Shown: positions 20,901 through 30,260 of the stretch, in pieces
How the letters are laid out: every line of letters starts with the position of its first letter
How positions within the stretch are numbered: the stretch's first letter is position 1
Assembly: GCF_963678635.1 (NCBI RefSeq)
Contig: NC_087066.1
Coordinates: 35,401,152 to 35,465,151 of the forward strand
Reading direction: 5' to 3'
Length of the DNA: 64,000 bases
DNA from: Symsagittifera roscoffensis
Taxonomy: Eukaryota; Xenacoelomorpha; Acoela; Convolutidae
Notes under the pieces: generated by a model
What the model was told of the DNA's origin: nothing
Databases searched by the model: none
Seen by the model: the letters and a program-made list of their open reading frames with translations, nothing else
Position numbers and translations under genes: made by a program

Positions 20901-23783
20901 TGCGAGTTGTTCTGATCCTTGTGGCGAATTAATAAAGTGCCCGTCTAAACGTCTCCAGACGGGCACTTTATTAATTGAAGAGAAGAGAAGAGTAGAGAAG
21001 AGTCTCCACCATCATACTGAACGTGTACCAGAGTACGGGGATCGAAAAAGAAGATGACTCGAGACATTCCCTAGAGAATCATGGGAATCTTTAAGAAATT
21101 CGGAGATTCTACAACAAGAAATTCGAATAGGGGCATGATGTGCATCGTAACTTGGCCTCGGCTGAAGATTGCTCGAGACCCAACAAACGGGGAGAATACC
21201 AATATGTATCTGGAGTAATGGGGATAGCATACAACCCTTTCTTGGATTCAGAGGCCGGGAGCGCTCACAAGAATCACGAAGTGACGGAGCTGTTGAAGTT
21301 TTGAACAGAGAAGATAATCAAAGTTGATTCAATGGAAAGGGAGAAACCGAGCCCGGGCCTGCTACTTGAGACGACGCCCAAGGTAATAAGCGTGCCGCGC
21401 TCGAACAAGAGAGTGGAATTGAAAATGGGGAATGGAAATGGCATGATGACTACGAATTTGGGAACGGTTTGGAAGTTGCTGAGACCCTCCTGGTGCCCAC
21501 ATCCCCACGCAAGCTTGATTATAGATGTCACGGAACGAGTGAGACTAACACCGACAAAAGATGAAGACTTGGGAACTTTGGATGTGATACACAAACTGAT
21601 CCTACCACAGAGTAAAGTGTCGAGCGAGGCAATGAGTAAGCTAGGATCAGTAAAGAAGTTGGAACCCGCTAGTTGTCTTGGCTTGACCAGTGGACAAGGC
21701 CTTCTCGGTACCCAAGTGCGTACGACTGGCACGAATGTCGCATCATTCACATAAGCTGTTGAGGAAGATCCTGGGAAAGGTGCCAAGGGAACAAAGAGAT
21801 GACTTGAGTGAAATCTGGGGAGAAGAAATCTTGAGTTTGGAAGGCGAGCTTTCTTCTATATGTAGACGACCCAACTACACCCTCACCCCTGTCAGTGGGC
21901 ACCCCTGGAGATAAGAGAAGCGGTCCCGTGAAGACGAGGTTTAGCACGGCCACACCACCCCTGCCGTCATCCCCTCGCAAAAACCTGGAGCTACCCTTGA
22001 GCTTAGTACCCCCTAGTAATATGATTAAAGATATTAATATCCTTAAGGCTCGAGTAGGGGGAGGCAAGAGTCGGAAGGGATGGACCGGGACAAAGAGGTC
22101 GAATCAGTGATGATAATGACGACACCCCCAAGCAAAGGTGTTAAGTCTCGAAAGAGGAAAAGGGAAGTAGAGGAGTTGACTAGCCCGTCGGCGGATGCTG
22201 TCTCTGAGAAGAATTTGAGGGAGACTGTTCCCATGATTCTAGCGCGATGGAAGACTGCGGCCTACAAGAGTAGCTCCGAACCAAGGAGGATAGCCGAAGA
22301 GGTTGAAGAGATAGAGGTCTCGACAAGTCTGGTAACGGAAAAAGATTTCAAACCTCAGAAGGCAAGCTCGAAAAAGGGTTCGACGAGTGGATAAACATGG
22401 GAAATGGATGTTGGCAAAGAAAGGATCTCGAGCGAGCATCAGGCTATTGGCAAACAAGTGACCAGCGACCCTCTTGAGAAAAATGCGACGAAGAATACGG
22501 CTCGACCTTGGTGGGTGGCTCTGGAGACAATGAAGTAACTGGAGGACTGTCTGAAAAAGCTCGATCGTGAAGTGTCCGGCAAGCGTCGCAATTGGGCTAC
22601 CCAACAAAAAGCCGAGGTTAATAAATTGGTCTGGAAGGCCAGACTCCGCAAACTCACCCTCGAGGCCATCAAGAGGAACAAGATTAGGACCATGTAGTCT
22701 ATCTATGTTCGCCCTGATTTATTTACCTTAAACTACTCATCCAAGAATCATTGGCTTGGGATTACTGCTTAGGGCTACTGCAATACTTTGTTTAAATGAC
22801 ATAATTTTGGAACGTCTCAGAATTGCTAGAGTTGTTTTAATTCTGACGAAGTCAATAAGCTTAAGTGCATCTGAGTTTGAGTGTAAAAGATTTTTAGTTA
22901 TAACAAAATGAACAAACTTTTTGCTTATTTAATTGTAAGTTGATCAATTCTTGTTGGCCAGATAAATTTGTGCCAAAATCGCAAAAAGGCATCAAAATGA
23001 AAATTTTATGGGAGTAATGGGAGCAAGAAAAATGTCAATTAATGTCAAATAAAAAGAACATAAGGAAAAAAAATAATGAAAAGTTTGTTAACTCAGACAA
23101 TTCATTAAAGACTTGGAGGAAAACATGCGAGTTGTTCTGATCCTTGAGGCGAATTAATAAAGTGCCCGTTTAAACGTCCCAATAGTGATTTAATGAAAAT
23201 GATGATTCAATCAGTTTTTCATGACAGCGGTTGTTTAGGTTCTGTTGTCCAACGAGAGTCTTCCAGAGTTTGAGACGATGGACTACAAGACGTCGCTGTC
23301 CAGATTCATCCCACATGTGTGTCTGCCCAACATCGGCATCCAAACAGGAGTGTTCCAGGAACTGCCTGCGGAAAACTCGCCCGACGACAGTGGAACGGAC
23401 TACGCGCCGGGAAGTGTGGGCGGCAAAGAATCTCCCATTGGAAGTGTGAAGATATCATCAGATGTGAATCTGACCGATGGGCCAATCAATAGTGATCCTG
23501 TTGCGACACTGGTCAACGACATCAAGGTATATAAATGTTGCCGACTTTTTTAGAGACAGTTTCCAACAAAAAGAGCTGTTATGCATAACATAGAAGCAAA
23601 GTCGATAGTTTCTTGAAACATGACTCGTTTACAAATTCGAGTATATTAACGGAAACAACAATTTGTTTTTGTTTCATGCAGGATACTTCAGAAGTGGGAC
23701 TCAATACAGAAAACATGAGTGCAGTTAGCGAACTGAACAGCTGCAATGGGTCACCGCCTGAAGCAGCCGCCGTCTACAATTGA
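8982..23783 (+). CDS. RUN-domain plus bHLH-zipper protein, nine coding exons
   Basis: Exons by GT-AG sites and phase: 8982-9581, 10134-10365, 17211-17385, 17985-18126, 18351-19209, 19595-20034, 20276-20458, 23239-23526, 23682-23783. All eight junctions keep the frame, giving 1006 aa. Residues 1-200 are acidic and disordered with a G/E run. Residues ~201-383 match the RUN pattern: FFSSLHSFLTFGLKR, then VLWDYLKE, GRGRAWVCHVLN and LLERYYEEFSCVRENE. Residues ~384-700 are Q/N/H/P/S-rich, like an activation region. GRGRGRPRQRPK at ~755-766 is AT-hook-like. The bHLH starts at His787 (HxxxERxRR, class-B E-box contacts His787/Glu791/Arg795); IKKGYDILENLIP recalls MLX. Helix 2 and a short zipper-like coil lie in exon 7. 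The tail is disordered. AATAAA lies at 24007. Likely a nuclear transcription factor; the role of a RUN domain in it is unknown. Confidence 0.7.
9775..9822 (+). CDS. Alternative terminal exon giving a short N-terminal isoform
   Basis: After the exon 1 donor (AAT|GTAAGT at 9581/9582), an acceptor (TTCATGCAG) opens a 16-codon exon in phase that ends in TAG at 9820-9822. An AATAAA signal follows at 9883-9888. Exon 1 plus this exon would encode about 215 residues, only the acidic disordered N-terminus, without RUN or bHLH. The alternative is that exon 1 and this exon form a separate small gene and the RUN-bHLHZip gene starts elsewhere; phase 0 is compatible with both. Confidence 0.45.
   Translation, partial: QAARLQNRNIQEAYP
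10591..10595. repeat. Target-site duplication, left copy
   Basis: TCCCC immediately before the left LTR. The same five bases follow the right LTR at 17042-17046. Five-bp duplications are typical of Ty3/Gypsy integration. Confidence 0.75.
10596..10853 (-). repeat. 3' LTR of the Gypsy element (left)
   Basis: 258 bp, identical to the right LTR except CTATTAG against CTAATAG near its left end. Read on minus it begins TGTGGTACC and ends TTATCACA. Confidence 0.92.
10950..11153 (-). CDS. Short terminal ORF of the Gypsy element, unknown
   Basis: 67 codons between the pol C-terminal region and the 3' LTR, charged and protein-like (motif RLRLAKVNLNNEE). It may be the end of pol displaced by a frame break, or a small extra ORF. 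No domain is recognised. Confidence 0.3.
   Translation of the reverse strand: MAALEAYRLRLAKVNLNNEETSESNTFDRLERHLFKRKFGATSLDEAGSWNVARNKEVVLKKITKEN
11175..11624 (-). pseudogene. Gypsy pol C-terminal region
   Basis: 149 codons rich in K, E, T and R, with RRSSRQTKNQGPKRYGSP near the end. This resembles the basic tail that closes Pol in many Ty3/Gypsy elements. It is out of frame with, or separated by stops from, the integrase-like ORF upstream in the element. Confidence 0.5.
11747..13003 (-). pseudogene. Gypsy integrase fragment: zinc-binding domain without catalytic core
   Basis: 418-codon frame from an ATG at 13003. About residues 155-200 carry the H2C2 integrase zinc finger (LHQGHPG, then YLWWPHMHKD and CRSC). 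The DDE core that should follow is not visible; the frame runs straight into a charged, low-complexity region (LLEANARWNATRRDLSDSEL, then K/E/S-rich). This looks like an in-frame internal deletion or replacement of the catalytic core. Such a product could not integrate DNA. Confidence 0.65.
13075..13175. repeat. Short internal tandem repeat in the Gypsy element
   Basis: A ~45-bp unit containing GTTGAA(A/G)CAGTT and TTGATTG(T/C)CCTCTTTTT occurs twice in succession, between the RNase H and integrase regions. Confidence 0.6.
13570..14073 (-). pseudogene. Gypsy RNase H region
   Basis: 167 codons with the retrotransposon RNase H pattern: KKYSTNELELLAVVW, FVIATDHKAL and VVHLPGKDMGIVDYLSRNP. The first part of the domain, with its DAS motif, lies upstream at about 14080-14130 in another frame and ends in a TAA near 14042. 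The domain is therefore split by a stop and a frameshift. Confidence 0.8.
14140..15042 (-). pseudogene. Gypsy reverse transcriptase region
   Basis: 300 codons covering most of an RT: FIAPIVITVKKDDSIKLALD, LDLKYAYSQLKL, then the catalytic FLDD at about residue 180, LGHKLSMDGISP, and the connection LKQLRSFLGSINHLAKFIPN. The first residues do not follow in frame from the protease ORF, which ends at 15090, and the preceding linker has stops. RT motifs look intact, but the polyprotein is broken. Confidence 0.85.
15090..16739 (-). pseudogene. Gypsy gag and protease region with an early stop
   Basis: An ATG at 16739 (just past the primer-binding site) opens a frame that hits a TAG at 16692-16694 after 15 codons. 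The same frame then stays open to 15090 (523 codons counted from the TTG at 16661). It contains a helical capsid-like region (FVQKNPHVEVSKLEFREMV) and two zinc-knuckle-like clusters at ~276-312 (CTRCGRIFGEGHLKKC and CKNCSKPNHFAKMC). A retropepsin site, IDTGSPVSFLN, is at ~409. A gag-protease fusion is usual in Ty3/Gypsy. The early stop suggests this copy makes no full gag. Confidence 0.8.
16784..17041 (-). repeat. 5' LTR of the Gypsy element (right)
   Basis: 258 bp, with one mismatch to the left LTR. It should contain the element promoter on the minus strand, which would transcribe antisense to the host gene. Confidence 0.92.
17042..17046. repeat. Target-site duplication, right copy
   Basis: TCCCC directly after the right LTR, matching 10591-10595. 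Confidence 0.75.
19595..20458 (+). other. bHLH-zipper coding exons (exons 6-7)
   Basis: Exon 6 ends in LIPFHLRSD|GTAAGC; exon 7 continues ILGKKKHFSTTDVLNCARDY. The exon boundary lies in the loop. The basic region HRVYERVRR has the class-B H/E/R set for CACGTG-type E-boxes. An internal ATG at 19603 (residue 673) could start a bHLH-only product if an internal promoter exists. Confidence 0.75.
20407..20953 (+). repeat. Direct repeat, original copy (end of exon 7 and start of intron 7)
   Basis: Begins CTGGAAGGCC inside exon 7 and runs through its functional donor (AACAAG|GTTAGG) into intron 7. It recurs at 22631-23176 with few differences. Confidence 0.9.
20927..20976. repeat. Perfect 20-bp palindrome with 10-nt spacer
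   Basis: Left arm 20927-20946 and right arm 20957-20976 are exact reverse complements around CCCGTCT and AGACGGG. It marks the junction between the direct repeat and the inserted sequence. Confidence 0.9.
20977..22630 (+). other. Inserted sequence of unknown origin in intron 7
   Basis: Richer in G and C than the surrounding introns. Short plus-strand frames (21332-21754, 140 codons; 22080-22394, 104 codons) have charged, protein-like composition, for example SRKRKREVEELTSPSADAV. They are separated by stops. It may be a decayed gag-like or other transposon-derived region. The last frame runs in phase into the duplicated end of exon 7. I recognise no domain. Confidence 0.4.
22631..23176 (+). 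pseudogene. Duplicated end of exon 7 with dead splice donor
   Basis: A copy of 20407-20953 carrying the last 17 or so codons of exon 7. The donor is AACAAG|ATTAGG instead of AACAAG|GTTAGG, so the invariant G of GT is lost and the copy also lacks an acceptor. It is therefore unlikely to be spliced in, and the true exon 8 starts at 23239. Confidence 0.8.
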
Positions 23784-25203
23784 CAAAAAACTTGCTTGAC
23801 TTAATGGATCCTCAAAACATGAACAAAATATTTTTAATGAGCGTTGAATTTTGTTTTTGAATTGAAAAGCTAATACTCCCAAACGGATTTTAAAAGCAAG
23901 TTTTGAAAATTTTAAATTTGCGGTGAACTGATTTCTACTTTATAATTTATGATTACGTGATTTGCAATCATTTTAAGATAATTCACCAGATTAACATTGC
24001 CTTAATAATAAACTGTTTAAAATTCCTCTTTTTGCTTTTATGCAAATTATGCACATACAAAAACAAGGATCGCCGGTTACTGTGCAAAGAGCACAGAATG
24101 TTACGAGCACAGTCTTTAAAAAATAAAAAATGTTTTCTGAATTGACATGAACACAGAATTTTTTGATCAATAAACATAAAATCACGATCCCCTCCAGTGG
24201 TGTTAAAACAGAAAAAAATGAACAGAGAAAACTATGATCCAAAAAAATCAGAAAAGAGACAAAATGTTGTTCAGGTTCACTTTAAGTTAAGTATTCATAG
24301 TCAAAAAGAAGTTGAGTATTAGAGAATGGAGAAAAATTGCGCTGGGGCAGGATGATCAGCCATGATAACTGAAGTCATGATTTCACAAAATGCCAAAAAG
24401 AGCCATTGAAATATAAAAAAGCTGAAAAAGACAAGCTTGAATAAAATTTACAAGAATTCAGTGAATCAAATGCTCATTTCGCAAACCCAAAAACTGTTCC
24501 TGAGTAATAGTCGTGAATTTCAATTTCAAGTTCTTGTCAATCTTTGTCGAAAACAAATAGCAGTGCATGTAGCTCATGGAGCAAATCCATATATTTTTCC
24601 GCCAAAAAAGCTAAAAACAAGACAAACAAGGATAAAAACAAGACACTGCAGGCAAGTAGCAATGAGTACTCAGACCACATTCATAAAAATTTGTTTTCCA
24701 TTAGTGTCGTTTTTACTCTGTGGTTTCATTGGAGAACTACTCAAACGCGTTCAATGTTATTAAATTTGGCATAGTCGACAAAATTCAATTCCAAAGAAAA
24801 AATGACTGATGAAAACATGAATTTTTCTTTTAAATTCCATTTTTTTACACAATAACGTTTCTCTTAAAAAAAACTTGACTACCAAGGAAGCGCTAACTGA
24901 ATTTTCAAAAACTAGTTTTTGTTTCGTAGTAAAATCAAGTTTTCTCTGCCGAATACCCTGATCAAAACTTAAATTTGTAAATAACACCCGTTACCAGCTC
25001 GAAATTGAATTAAATTTCAAAAAAAAAAACAGGACAAACTTTCTCGACATCGGGATAGCTTTATGGAATTTTTTTTCTAATGATCAAATCACCATTTAAA
25101 GGGCTTCAGTTTGATATATCACTCGACTTACTCCGATGTTTAATGTTGTACTTGATTTTTCGTAGAAAAAAAACAAACCTGAACACAAAACTCCGCCCAC
25201 TCA

Positions 25204-25503
25204 TCAATGGTAGGAGCAAAAATCTGATAATTGGCTTGGTTTAGCTCTGGGTAAAAATGCTTGGCCTTCAGAAAAATCAGCACGACCTTGTTCTTGCTTA
25301 GTCACTTTTTGTATAGCCATTTCTTTCTTTTGACAGGAGATTGGCGGCTGGTGCTGCAAAATTTCTGGTTCATGTTTAGCCTCTGATGCTCCTAGATCAA
25401 CCGGTAGACTGGAATCCTCATTTAGAGAGCTTTTCCGTTTCATAAGATGATGAAGTGTCGGGTCAGGCTCTGTAGAATTTTTTTCCTGAAAAATTGACGG
25501 CAT
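25204..25503 (-). CDS. Small hypothetical ORF (99 aa)
   Basis: ATG-initiated, with a balanced, charged composition (KRKSSLNEDSSLPVDLGA, IQKVTKQEQGRADFSEGQ) unlike the low-complexity frames around it. No transmembrane segment, signal peptide or known motif. It could be a single-exon gene, one exon of a minus-strand gene that also uses the frame at 26818-27003, or chance. Confidence 0.25.
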   Translation of the reverse strand: MPSIFQEKNSTEPDPTLHHLMKRKSSLNEDSSLPVDLGASEAKHEPEILQHQPPISCQKKEMAIQKVTKQEQGRADFSEGQAFLPRAKPSQLSDFCSYH

Positions 25504-26817
25504 GATTTTTTGGTGTTAGGAGAAAAAAATAAGGTGAAGCGCGAAATTGAGGTTAGAAGAAAATTTTTTTTCTTCTTGATTTGAAAATACCTGTTAAAAA
25601 GCATGCTTCATGGTTAAGCATATGATTAATTTAACGACGCGCCTTACCAGGAGAAAAAGGAAGACTATCATATAGCAATTCCGGTTTATTTCGATAATTT
25701 AATCTAGGTCTCACCTAGCGTTTATCATCAAAATATTTCGACAATGCTAGTTTAATTAGAAAAAACAAATAATTTAATTTGATATAAATACTTGAAATTT
25801 TACGGTATAAAGTGATGGAACAATTTAATCTTATTTCCCTATCAGGTTGGATTGTTATCATATTTGTTCAACTTTTTTCCGTAATAATTAGCAAGCTGAA
25901 TCCTTGTGTGGCCAAAACTCTCAGTTTGATTATTTTTGATTACTTGTAATTATTTTCTCCAAAATTTATAAAGTAAACGACGAATTTTTCAAATTTCAGT
26001 TTTGTTCATTTTGCAAAAAATTTTATTCGATTATGTTTATTTTGAGTTTGTGTATTTTGCGAAAAGAAAAAAATGAAAAAAAAATTGAGTAAAATTTTTT
26101 AAAAATGATCTGAGAGCTGAATTTGTCTCTAAAGTTGATCTGAGGCGTACCAGGAAAATCTGGCCGGTCTGCTAAAGGGAATATCTCCTGACTCGTGTTA
26201 ATTAAGTCCGTCGTGTTTATCATTAACTCACCGAATTTTTCCCTTTCTTTTCAAAAGCTTCTTCTTCAGATGACCAAGAAAAAATCAAAAATCACTTCAT
26301 CCCGGGGACTCACATGTTTTGCACCTGCATTTGATAATTGAAAACTCAAAAGTTCCATGAGAACTCATAAAAATAAGAGAAAGGTATCGCCTTTTGTCGG
26401 TTTTTCAGGGCAGATAAAATTTGGCAGTGAGACATTTTTCTCTCTTAGTTAATGCACATTAAAGAGTCCTTCTGTGTAAACATTTCTAGAAAGATCAATA
26501 TTTAAAGTGTAGATGAACACTACAACTCACTCCTTTTTAAAGGTAATAAGTTGTTCCATCGGCGCTTTTACTTTTACATTGGTACCAAACTATGTTTTTA
26601 AATCGTGAAATATTGAAAAGTTAAACATTGCATAAAGATATTACACTTCAAGTTGAAATCAAATCGTTAAAGTTTGAAATGAATTAGTTGTTAAAAAGTA
26701 TCAATTGTTTCCTTCTCTTTTTTTCTTTTTTTCGCTTCATAGTTTTCCTTCATCCTTCTTGTCTCTGATATCTTAGACGTATTCGATCCCTTGTTACTCG
26801 TTGTCCCAATTTTGGTA

Positions 26818-27003
26818 TTACTCGTCATTTTCGAACCCAGATTGCAACTCCGTTGATAGTTGATAGATTGGGTTCTGCTCGTACTGTTCTCTTTGGTAAA
26901 AATTGCTGTTTAACTTTGCTAGCTGCTGCCTGATTCTGATTGGTGTAGTTGAACGGAGAGTTTCCAGTTCATAACCAAATCTAATACTCTTGTCAAACGT
27001 CAT
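26818..27003 (-). CDS. Small hypothetical ORF or exon (61 aa)
   Basis: ATG at 27003, protein-like composition (LRSTTPIRIRQQLAKLNSNF). A possible donor (GA|GTAATA) lies just before the stop, so it could be a first exon. There is a good-looking donor, TTCG|GTGAGT, on the same strand near 26230, with a protein-like frame nearby at 26110-26223. I could not assemble these into a phase-consistent gene. Confidence 0.2.
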   Translation of the reverse strand: MTFDKSIRFGYELETLRSTTPIRIRQQLAKLNSNFYQREQYEQNPIYQLSTELQSGFENDE

Positions 27004-28674
27004 TACACAGTTCTTCCATTTAATGACAGAAGATGAAAATGTGGAAATCTTGTGCCATACACCGGCTAGGTATGGTTAATGTATTCGTTGTAAGGAAAAA
27101 CAGAAAAGTAAAAAAACAATGTCAAATTCATTTTGAGCGTAACATAATAAACAAAGCATACAGCTGTACACTTTTGCTGGTATTTACTAGATAGAAACAC
27201 GAATAGATAGAAAATTTTGATGATTGTTACGCGAGAACGAACAATTTTTTTTTTATAACAGTTTGTCAGATTAAGAAACAGTTTTGTTTCGTTTTCGACA
27301 AGACGCAGAAAATATTTGACTTAGAATCAAACCAAAATGAAATATCAAATAAAATTTAAAAACCAATTACAAAAAAAAAAACGTTATCTAAAGTAAGTAT
27401 TATATCTTTCGGTTGTAAAAGCTATCACTTGTTTATGGCCACAGTTTTAGTTAGGATAGATTTTTCTTGTTTTATTTAGGACTTTATGATGATAATAGGA
27501 GCGATTCATAAGAATCTCGAAGGCTGATTACAGCCACCAAAAATCATATGCGTTAGTTAACAGAAAATGGTACCACGAGCTTCAAAACGATCTAGCGGGA
27601 GAACTCCGTTCTTCCGCTCTTCAGCTACTAAATTTGGTTTGAAAAAATTGCATTGCTGAAGTTGTTGAAAAGGAAAAAGATGTTATTTACATTTTTGATG
27701 AATTTCTGCTAGTTTTTTTGTAACTTCATAACTCTACAAATGGCGCTAAGTAAAAGGATTCTGATGGTTTATTAAAATCGCAAATAAAATTTGTAACAAT
27801 TTAAAATGGTTAATTCTTCCATCAACAGTTTTCACTGTCTCAGCTCCCGTTGTTGTACGTAGGGTTATTCTACATTCCCGTTGTCGTGATACTAAATTTT
27901 CAGTGATAAAATGTCCTGAATACAAAACGAACAATGAATCACAAAAAATTATTTGAAGCTTTTGTCCTTCTGCAGTTTCCTTTTGCGTTTTTCGAGTTCA
28001 AGTTGTTTTGTCTAAGCCATTGGGTTCCGATCCTTCTATCTATATTTGATTTTAAGGTCGATCCACAAATTTGGCGTACTTGCTTGTTTTTGATCTTGGT
28101 AAGGAAATTAAATTTTAATTACGCATTTTCGCCATGTCTTATTGGGAGTCATTCATAATTGCCATTTACTTTAGTATATCAGGTCAATTATTTGTTTTTT
28201 TTTTATAAAAAAAATAATTTTCTTCCAATTAAAAAATTTTGCTTCTCAGTGGACTGTATGCTGTATGCTTCTCGCAGTTGCTCGATAAGAAAAATCCATC
28301 AAAGGCACGAAAAAAAAATACTTGGTCAGTTACATCGAATAAAAAATAAAGAAATTTTTTTTTAAATTCAGAACAAACTGAATTTTTTGCTCATTATACA
28401 AAATCAAATTGTAAGTAAACTGCACAAACTTCAAGCGTGGTATAAGTTTTTAAACAATTCAATCACAATAATCGTTTCAAAGCTGGAAAATGGATTTCAT
28501 TTTGTTTCTTAGTTTTCAAATAATTGTCTATTGAAATTTTGTTTAAAAATAGTTTTGATTCTCTGGATTTTTTTGAGTATGATAGAGATTGACTTTTCTC
28601 CCTACTTACATCATGAACTATATGCCACTATGTCTTGTTTTAAACAATTCTCCATTCTAATTGATGCTCGCATT

Positions 28675-30260
28675 TTAAAAAATTTTATGTGCAATGAAAA
28701 TTGAAAAAACGCGTGATGACTTTATTGCATTACTTATATTTTGATCAAGAAGTACATTTTGATCAAGGCTGAGATAAGGATTATTTTTGCTTCCTATTTT
28801 ATTAATAGATTCTCTTAGAGCTTGGTCATTTTTTAATGCTAACCTTAAATTTGAAAACGTTATTGTTTTTTTAGTTTGAAAAGAGAAGTCCAATCCTAAT
28901 ACCTTTAGGACGCACCTGTCCTTGGCTGAAATCCCTGCTTTAATGTTTCACGAAAAGTCAGTGTTAAAGCCACAAATCGATTCAAGAATTGTATAATGAA
29001 AAAAGATCAATTTTTTCTCCGTTAACAGCAACGATGTTTTCTCTAGATTCATTTAGCTGTCAGTCTGTATTCAACAATTTTTTCATAACTGTCGAAACTC
29101 ATAAGCAAACATATTGCTCCAGTGTCTAGTAAAAGCTATGTTTTCAGACCGTTATTTTTACTTTTGTCTCGATGGGATGTTGTTATGAGTTAATATACAA
29201 TTGTATTCTTGGTTCAGACGGAAACTAACCTATTTCAAACTGAAACGATCATACTGCTCATCGCTATAGTTTCCTTCAAAGTCATTCTCACTAAAATTTT
29301 AGATCTGGCAAGGTGAATGATAATAGTTTGTATGATTGAAAGGTTTTCTACATTAGTCCTGACACAACTTTTAGTCCTTTCATTATAATCTGATAAATGC
29401 CTAAATGCTTGCTGGTGAATTTTATCATTAAATTGGCTTCTAATCTTGGCCTACTGCTATAATTAAGATTTTTCCTGGTTGCATTCTTTTATATTTGAAG
29501 TGATGCATATTTTTCTCTTGATGATCTTTATACTTAAAACAAAGGCGTAGCGTATGACTTGACCTGAGACACCATTTGCAAAACAATTTTTTCAAAGTTA
29601 TTTTGGTTTGTATTTTGCGTTCATTTCCTGTTAGTTCTGTTAAACCCTAAGTTAATGCTTCATTACTTCTTTTTTTATCAGCGTTACTTGAGGCCTTTCC
29701 ATTAAATTCACTGCTTACTGCAATTCTCAAGTCTTTGTTTGCTATATGACATTTTAGTTGTTGCTATATTGCGGATGGATCTCAAGTAGATATTGATGTG
29801 CTTTTTGTTTTTATCCATGTGGCTTAAGCTTGGCACAATGATTTCAATTTCTTTTTGCGATTACTTAACCATCCTTGAAAATCGGATTTCGCCATTCGTG
29901 ATCTACTGCAGTGCTTAATCTATGTATAAAACTTTTTGATATGTGTTCTTAACGTTTTCTGCTTCTATTTGTCTTCAATATTTATCCTTACCATCAGCGA
30001 ATCTATCTATAAACTGATCTCTCGTATGGTTCCATCCTAAACTTGGCTAGAACTCCTAAAGTTGAACCGAATGAAGTTTTCTTTTTTTAATCATATGCAT
30101 CTTGATCATCGCTTGCGCTTGCTGGTCGAGTGCTTAGAGAAAATGCTATCTTTTTCTCTACTATATTAGGCAAATCTGTGGCATCTTCATTTGGATCTAA
30201 ACCTGTAAACTCCTCAAGAGCAAAGTCGGGATATGCGACTAAATTTGTAGTTTTTAATTT
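28675..30260 (-). pseudogene. Decayed gag-pol remnant of a retroelement
   Basis: Read on minus in shifting frames: a gag-like helical stretch (ERDQFIDRFADGKDKY, ~30010-30060), a CFKYKDHQ zinc-knuckle relic (~29540), an aspartic-protease motif LLLDTGAICLLMSF (~29110-29150), and a 72-codon frame at 28675-28893 (MDFSFQTKKTITFSNLRLAL). Many stops and frameshifts. No LTRs seen. The order gag, knuckle, protease on one strand is the main support. Confidence 0.4.

Larger units (their letters stand above)
23784..28674. other. 3' UTR and AT-rich flank with a few small unsupported frames
   Basis: Poly(A) signals (AATAAA at 24007, 24122 and 24169) lie downstream of the TGA at 23781-23783. After about 24.2 kb I see AT-rich sequence with homopolymer runs and no clear gene beyond the two small minus-strand frames listed separately. 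Confidence 0.4.

Noticed and set aside
22080-22394. Possible extra coding exon of the bHLH gene with basic KRKREVEEL stretch
   Set aside because: It is inside the intron-7 insertion, lacks splice sites in the right phase, and exon 7 joins exon 8 cleanly without it.
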